Assembly: GCF_000005505.3 (NCBI RefSeq)
Contig: NC_016134.3
Span: 14,676,624-14,740,623 of the forward strand
Reading direction: 5' to 3'
From: Brachypodium distachyon
Taxonomy: Eukaryota > Streptophyta > Magnoliopsida > Poales > Poaceae
DNA length: 64,000 nucleotides
A program made the position numbers and the translations under genes. Shown piece after piece: positions 58,814-64,000 of the stretch (its first letter is position 1; each line of letters begins with the position of its first letter). The notes under the pieces were generated by a model. That model was not told the DNA's origin, did not search any database, and was given only the letters and a program-made list of their open reading frames with translations.

Positions 58814-59879
58814 ATGGGCTGTGCTTGGATGTACGAGGACAGGTTACGTGTTGAGTGGATAGAGCAGCTGAAGACTTTTGTTGATGCCGGCGTGGAAGAT
58901 ATGCATAGGAAAGGGGGCGATAAGATGTGCTGTCCCTGTGTGAGATGTCAGAACAGCAAGCTGTACGAGCCAGAGGATGTCGAGATGCACTTGCTCATGC
59001 GAGGATCTGTGTCTGGTTATTCAAGGTGGACTTCTCACGCGGAGGATGGAATTTAAGGTGATGACGGCATTGAGATGGAAAACATGGAGTCTCACGACCA
59101 GCCTGGTGAAGAAGCATACAGTGGCGAGGATCCAGTACAGGACGTTCCAACCGGTAAGATGGTTGAAATGCTGGACGATCAGCATCTGCAGAATCAGTTG
59201 GATGACCCCGAGGATGAGAGGGTGTCCCGTAAGTTCGAGAAGCTCAGGGAGGATGCCGAGACACCGTTATATGAAAATGCCGGTGTGGATAACAGTGTGC
59301 TAGAAGTAACGCTCGAGCTTTTGCGTATAAAGGCAAAATACAACATCGTGGACTCGGGATTCATGGAGATTCTGAGTTACCTACATACTTCCTCCGGGCA
59401 ACAAGTTGCCTAAGAGCACGTACGAGGCAAAGAAAGTTACATGCCCCCTCGGGTTAGAGGCCATCAGATACCATGCTTGTCCGCTGGACTGATCATATAT
59501 AAGGGCGACTACAAAGACATGCACAACTGTCCAGTATGCAAAACATCCCGATACAGGAAGAAAGACCCCAATCCTGACGGCGGCGAGGAGGAAGAATTGA
59601 AGCGTGGTGCCGCGGCAAAGACGGTCTGGTATCTCTCGTGTGGCACCAGGCTGGAGCGTTGGTTCCAGAACGAGAAGGAGGTCAGGTGGTTCATCTACCA
59701 CGAAGCGACTCAGGCGGATATCGATCCTGAGGGCGTGTACCACAACGATGATGGAGTCCTCAGACACGCCGCAGATGCGGCACAATGGAGGACTCTGGAC
59801 GACGAATTCCCCGAGTTCGGCGCAGAGCCCAGAAACATCAGGTTCGGGATGAGTACGGACGGGATCAATCCGTTCGGGA
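58814..59879 (+). pseudogene. CACTA transposase (TNP2-like), N-terminal half
   Basis: MGCAWMYEDRLRVEWIEQLK opens the transposase-associated domain with CPCVRCQN and a terminal YSRWTSHAE; an acidic linker follows, then LLRIKAKYNIVDSGFMEILS, CPLGLEAIRYHACPLD and NCPVCKTSRYRKKDPN, the start of the Transposase_21 domain. Defects: TAA at 59056, a frameshift near 59400, and a one-base loss near 59490 in the usual HACPxDC motif. Ends in EFGAEPRNIRFGMSTDGINP. Confidence 0.88.
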
Positions 59880-59999
59880 TGAGTACAGACGGTTGTTGGG
59901 TAGTGGACGTGAGTGAAGGGAGGTTCGTCGCCGAAATTTGGTGGGCCGTTCATCTACAAGATTTTTGGTGGAAGGAGAGAATCAGATATATGCTCAAGT

Positions 60000-62900
60000 A
60001 GGTAAATGCATAAAGGTAGCAATGACAAGGTGGTGTGTATGTTATGCAAACATGACGAATAGATGCAATGGTATAAACATGACAATGTAGTATGAGATTG
60101 ATATAAATGCATATAAAATCTGAAGATGCATGAGAAGAGATAATATTGCAAGTGTAGTATGAAGTAAAACACATGTAGTATGTATGTACTAAACAATGAT
60201 ATGTTTTGCAAGTGTAGATGAATATGAATGTAACTCAATATGCAAACTCAAAGGGGTATGAAATACATAGAGTAATCCTATGGTCTCTTTTGGTCTACTC
60301 CATGGTAGGGTCACGTTCGTACAGGCAACACAATGCTCCGATACCATCTGAAGCGACCGCCCCCGTACACGGATTTGATCTCTGTGCTTTTAGTGCTAGT
60401 CCCTGGATCGACTCACTAGCACACACAGTTTCAAGATGTACTATCATAGAACAAAGGTCTCAAGTATTACAACGCATCATCCAGAATTTAAGAGTACTTA
60501 CAAACTCGCATAACCCCATGGGTTAGCTGGAAGTAAAACAATTGTTCAACAGCGGAAAGTGAAAGACACAAGGGCTACATCAACACCACGGTGAGAGCGT
60601 GTTGGAATGTAGGCTCGTAATCCAAAGACCAGAACGTACCCTTACTCTTCGTCGGAGCTTCCTGCATCATTAAACAATGCAGCCACTAGGGTCAATACAT
60701 TGAATGTATTGGCAAGATCACTAATAATTATATCAGAACCTACCAAGTACATGCATAATCTGGCAAGGTGGAGTTCAGGCTATTTGCATAAAAGCATCTT
60801 TGTTTCATCCTATCATTTTAAACAAAATAACTTTATCACTATTGAACATGGGGTAGACACACCCATGCTCCTATTAAACTAAGGACACTGGATAGACATC
60901 AACGAGTGCTCCTATCCCAAGTTCAAACCGTTCATTTTAATTTAAGAAACTAGAGTGAGTGAGACTTTCTTTACAGCTCCACTATCCAGTTGCTCAAAAT
61001 TGTCCACGACCGAGGACATGGCTAAGTACTTAGTTTGACACTCTCGAGAGGTTGTACACATTCCCCACAAGAAATTGACGTGTTAATCACTTACTGTCCT
61101 CAGGGTAGAGTAGCAACGGCATCGATTACAAGACTTTCAGAAGTCATTCCCCAGACCACGGTAGAATCACGCTCCCCCTACACATGCTACCTCACTAAAA
61201 TTCTCCGGACCTGGGTTCAAACAACTTACTCAATCTTGACAGAGCCCATTTAGCATGTGGTTGTACTGGAAGCTACTAAATAGGAAACTAGTCCAGTCTC
61301 GGTTACCCCAGGTGGCATTCCACATTTGCGACGCAGGTGCTTCCATAGACATGGAAAGACGACTCATAGAAATGGACCCATAGAAATGGACCTGACGTCG
61401 CATAACATCTAAAACCTCAAAGCCGTCCACCTAGGATGGTTCATTAAATTAATAGTTTTGCCTTACTCTAATAAAACATCTCATTTCTATAAACATGACA
61501 TTATCATAATGTAGTAATTTCCCCCACGATACTATTATAGCTTAGCATTCAACTACAATCGATGGCGAATTGGTAGCAAGGTAATGGCAAGGGTAAAACT
61601 ATACTACCTGGGATTTATAGCTAGCATAGAGGTACAAATAATATTCCTAATGCAACTAATAAAGCAACTAGTGCATAGTGAAAATATTTGGGAGATGATC
61701 AAAGTGAACTTGCCTTGTCCAAGGCTGTGGTAGTTCTCGCACTCTTTGCAGCAACAACAAGGTTCACAATCCACACAATCTAAAATAAAAAAATACACAC
61801 ACACATAAACATGCTATTCAACACAAAAACATGCTATGATGCAATTGTCATGATGATGCACACTTAGGTTGGTTCTAAACTTAACAAGTTTAGTTTCTGT
61901 TTTAAGGAGCTTCACAAAAGGTTTGGACAGATTATACAATAATAAATACAATAATAAGAAGATGCTTTCTTTGTAGAAAACAAAGGTGAGCTTTAATTAA
62001 AAGCTTGTTTGCTTTTTACAAGGCATGCTGCAAGATTAATTTTGGTGTGGCAATATTATTTACAAAATAATTTCCCCTCTGGTCATAATGGACAGGGAGT
62101 ATACTCAAAACATTTTTCAACATGCTAACATGTTCAAAACTAGTTTGAAACAATTCATATGAATTTTTAAACCATAATTAAGCATCCTGCAATTTGGTTC
62201 GGTTAAAGTTATTCAAAGTCAAAATTAAACTACGCCAAAAGATTTTACACGTTGTGAGGATTCCAGAAAGGTATAGAACTTTAAATTTGGTCAAACGGTT
62301 TAAAGGATATGATGATTTGAAGTTCCAAGGACTTTTCTGCAAAACTACTAAATAAATTCGGCCGGGAATTAAGTTTTAATTTTAACGGGTGACACATGGC
62401 ACGATTTACTGGCCGGTACCGGTTTGAGTAAGTGATTAAATCACGGCCGTCTAACCTAGATCGAACGGAAGAGAAGGATTGGGGCTTACCGACGGCGGTG
62501 CTAGGGATCCGGCGAGCGGCGACGGCGACGGAAGACGCCGGCGTGGCGTTTCGGGGATGACGCGGCTCGCTCCGGTGAGGAAGATGACGGCGGTGGCGAC
62601 GCTCGGGGGCGACGGCAGCGACGTCTAGGACGACCGGAAGTCGGCGGCGGAGCTCGGGCGGACGACGGGCGACGACTGCGGAGCTCCAAAAACGAAATAA
62701 ATCGTGTCACAAGCAGTGCCAGGGAGAGAGGATGAGAAAGAAGTAGGCGGCGGCGTGAGGGACTCAGCGAGTCATCGGCGGCGGCAGTGGCGAAAATTGG
62801 CGAGGAATTCCAGCGAGGTGGGAGCGCAATCGGGCGAAAGTGGAGGGGGAAAAGAGAGAGGGGGTCGTGGGCTTCGGGGTGACGCGCTCAAAATCAAAGA

Positions 62901-63593
62901 TGGGACTGTGTGCGCGGAGAAAACGGGCGAATTCGTGCGGGGTTCGGACGCGGTCGTGGCCGGGAACTTCGGCGTGCAGTTGGACGACGGCTGACTGCGG
63001 GGGCCCACCTGTCAGTGGCTGGCGGTTCGGGCGCACGCACCCGGGGCTGCGGCTTGGTGCGGTCGGGCGCGTTAGGTGGGCCGGTTCGGCCCATTTGGCC
63101 AGGCCGGCCGTTTTTTTTTCTTTTCTTCCTTCCTTTTTCTTTTTCTATTTTCTTCTTTTGAATACCAATTTTTGATTCAAAGCTCCAATTCAAACCAAAT
63201 AAAATGCAACAAAATTTGTAAAATCATATTTTTATATGATTCAACTTTTGGGACAAGAATTCCCTCAAAATAAAATATTTAAAAATACTTTTGCCTATAA
63301 ACTAGCCTTCAGGACTTTTTAGCTATTAAAATAATTAGTGTTTCAAATCAAATTCAATGCCAAGATATGGGGTAGCTTTATAACTGCATTAAACCCCTTT
63401 TTATGCCAAAACCCTGATGGGTTAAAATGCAATTAACTGAAGCAACAAGAAAGCCAGATTCAAATAAAAGTACTTTTGTTAAAGGGTTTCCCGAGTTAAA
63501 CTTTAGGGTTTTAAATGTGATTAAATGCAAGGGTGACATGATGCTTATAAAATGCAATGCATATGAAGGGTTTTAAAAATTGGAATTTTATAG
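60000..63593 (-). mobile_element. Insertion inside the CACTA transposase, probably LTR-retrotransposon-derived
   Basis: At 60334-60345 gctccgatacca is the reverse complement of an initiator-Met primer site with one change (TGGTATCGGAGC), so a minus-strand LTR would lie immediately to its right, beginning tgaagcgacc on the plus strand. The rest is AT-rich with a GC-rich block at 62450-63110. No gag or pol is recognisable and the far LTR border is unclear; a very long non-coding LTR is one reading. Class assignment is tentative. Confidence 0.45.
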
Positions 63594-64000
63594 GCGCAAA
63601 GCCCAGGAACATCAGGTTCGGGATGGGTACCGACGGGATCAATCCGTTCGGAAACTTGAGCAGCAAACACAGCACATGGCCGGTGATCCTGTTCATATAC
63701 AACCTCCCCCCGTGGCTTGTCATGAAGAGGAAGTACATGCACCTATCAATGCTCATACAGGGCACTAAGCAGCCTGGAGCTAATCTGAACGTGTATCTGG
63801 AGCTGCTGAAGGATGAGCTCAAGGAGCTTTGGGAGAAGGGTCGAAAGGTTTGAGATGCTCATAAGAAGGAGGAGTTCACCCTTCGAGCAGCTCTCCTAAC
63901 ATGTGTGCATGACTACCCGGCGAACGGGAACTCATCGTGCCAGTCAACACATGGGTACAAAGCGTGCACAAAGTGCGGGGACGAGACAGACGGGTTGTTC
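63594..64000 (+). pseudogene. CACTA transposase (TNP2-like), continuation
   Basis: Resumes with GAKPRNIRFGMGTDGINPFG, repeating about 60 bases of the first half, then NLSSKHSTWPVILFIYNLPP, LVMKRKYMHLSMLIQGTKQP and DELKELWEKG: the DDE-containing Transposase_21 core. A TGA replaces the usual Trp or Tyr codon before DAHKKEEFTLRAALLTC (at 63851-63853). Continues to the window end with GYKACTKCGDET. Confidence 0.88.

Larger units (their letters stand above)
57467..64000 (+). mobile_element. CACTA (En/Spm) element, CCAGTGGCGG family, running out of the window
   Basis: Starts CACTACTACGGAAAACCTCA with direct and inverted ccagtggcgg/ccgccactgg motifs to about 58075. A promoter-like cctatatataagtactgtgc follows at 58078, then a TNP2-type transposase gene (58814-59879, resuming at 63594). 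About 3.7 kb of unrelated sequence interrupts the gene. The right end lies beyond the window. Confidence 0.85.

Noticed and set aside
62450..63175. Arg/Pro-rich frames on both strands
   Set aside because: GC-rich block within the insertion in the CACTA transposase; frames on both strands are equally open and lack family features.

Overview
This is a plant nuclear window, most likely from a grass of the Pooideae type. Evidence: GT-AG split genes with plant ribosomal-promoter motifs, many Stowaway MITEs with CTCCCTCC termini and TA target duplications, BARE/Angela-like Copia LTRs, PIF/Harbinger, hAT and CACTA elements, and four plant LINEs. The tribe is inference. Gene density is low: five host genes look complete in 64 kb, plus one partial gene.

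Layout. 0-0.15 kb: 3' end of a strictosidine-synthase-like gene (+). 1.7-4.1 kb: 40S ribosomal protein S9 (-, three exons) with a telo-box/site II promoter. 5.0-8.3 kb: HVA22-like reticulon-type protein with a long Lys/Ser-rich tail (-, five exons). 10.5-25.1 kb: a repeat block. It holds a 5'-truncated LINE, MITEs, a captured gene fragment, a LINE broken by a complete Harbinger element and a hAT element, another hAT, and two halves of a tandem tRNA-Ala-like array separated by a LINE. 26.3-29.7 kb: bHLH transcription factor, subgroup IVb (+). 30.4-32.6 kb: PMT2-type Golgi methyltransferase (-). 37.2-42.4 kb: an unrecognised gene fragment split by a deleted Copia element, an Elf1 pseudogene and a hAT element. 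44.0-45.4 kb: an intronless BAHD acyltransferase (-) whose catalytic His is replaced by Asn. 45.9-50.0 kb: near full-length degenerate LINE (-). 51-64 kb: ends of three different CACTA families, a solo LTR with intact target duplication, a truncated related LTR in the opposite orientation, and a CACTA transposase interrupted by about 3.7 kb.

The host genes are unrelated housekeeping, signalling and metabolic genes with no operon-like cooperation. The informative part is how the repeats have been layered. Several insertions can be verified because removing the insert restores a reading frame or leaves a clean target duplication.

Strongest candidates for something unusual: (1) the tRNA-Ala-like tandem array, whose best unit keeps a 73-nt cloverleaf, the G3:U70 pair and A/B boxes; and (2) the LINE lying exactly between two 0.74-0.92 kb direct copies of that array, a topology like a giant target-site duplication. 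No wholly new protein system was seen.
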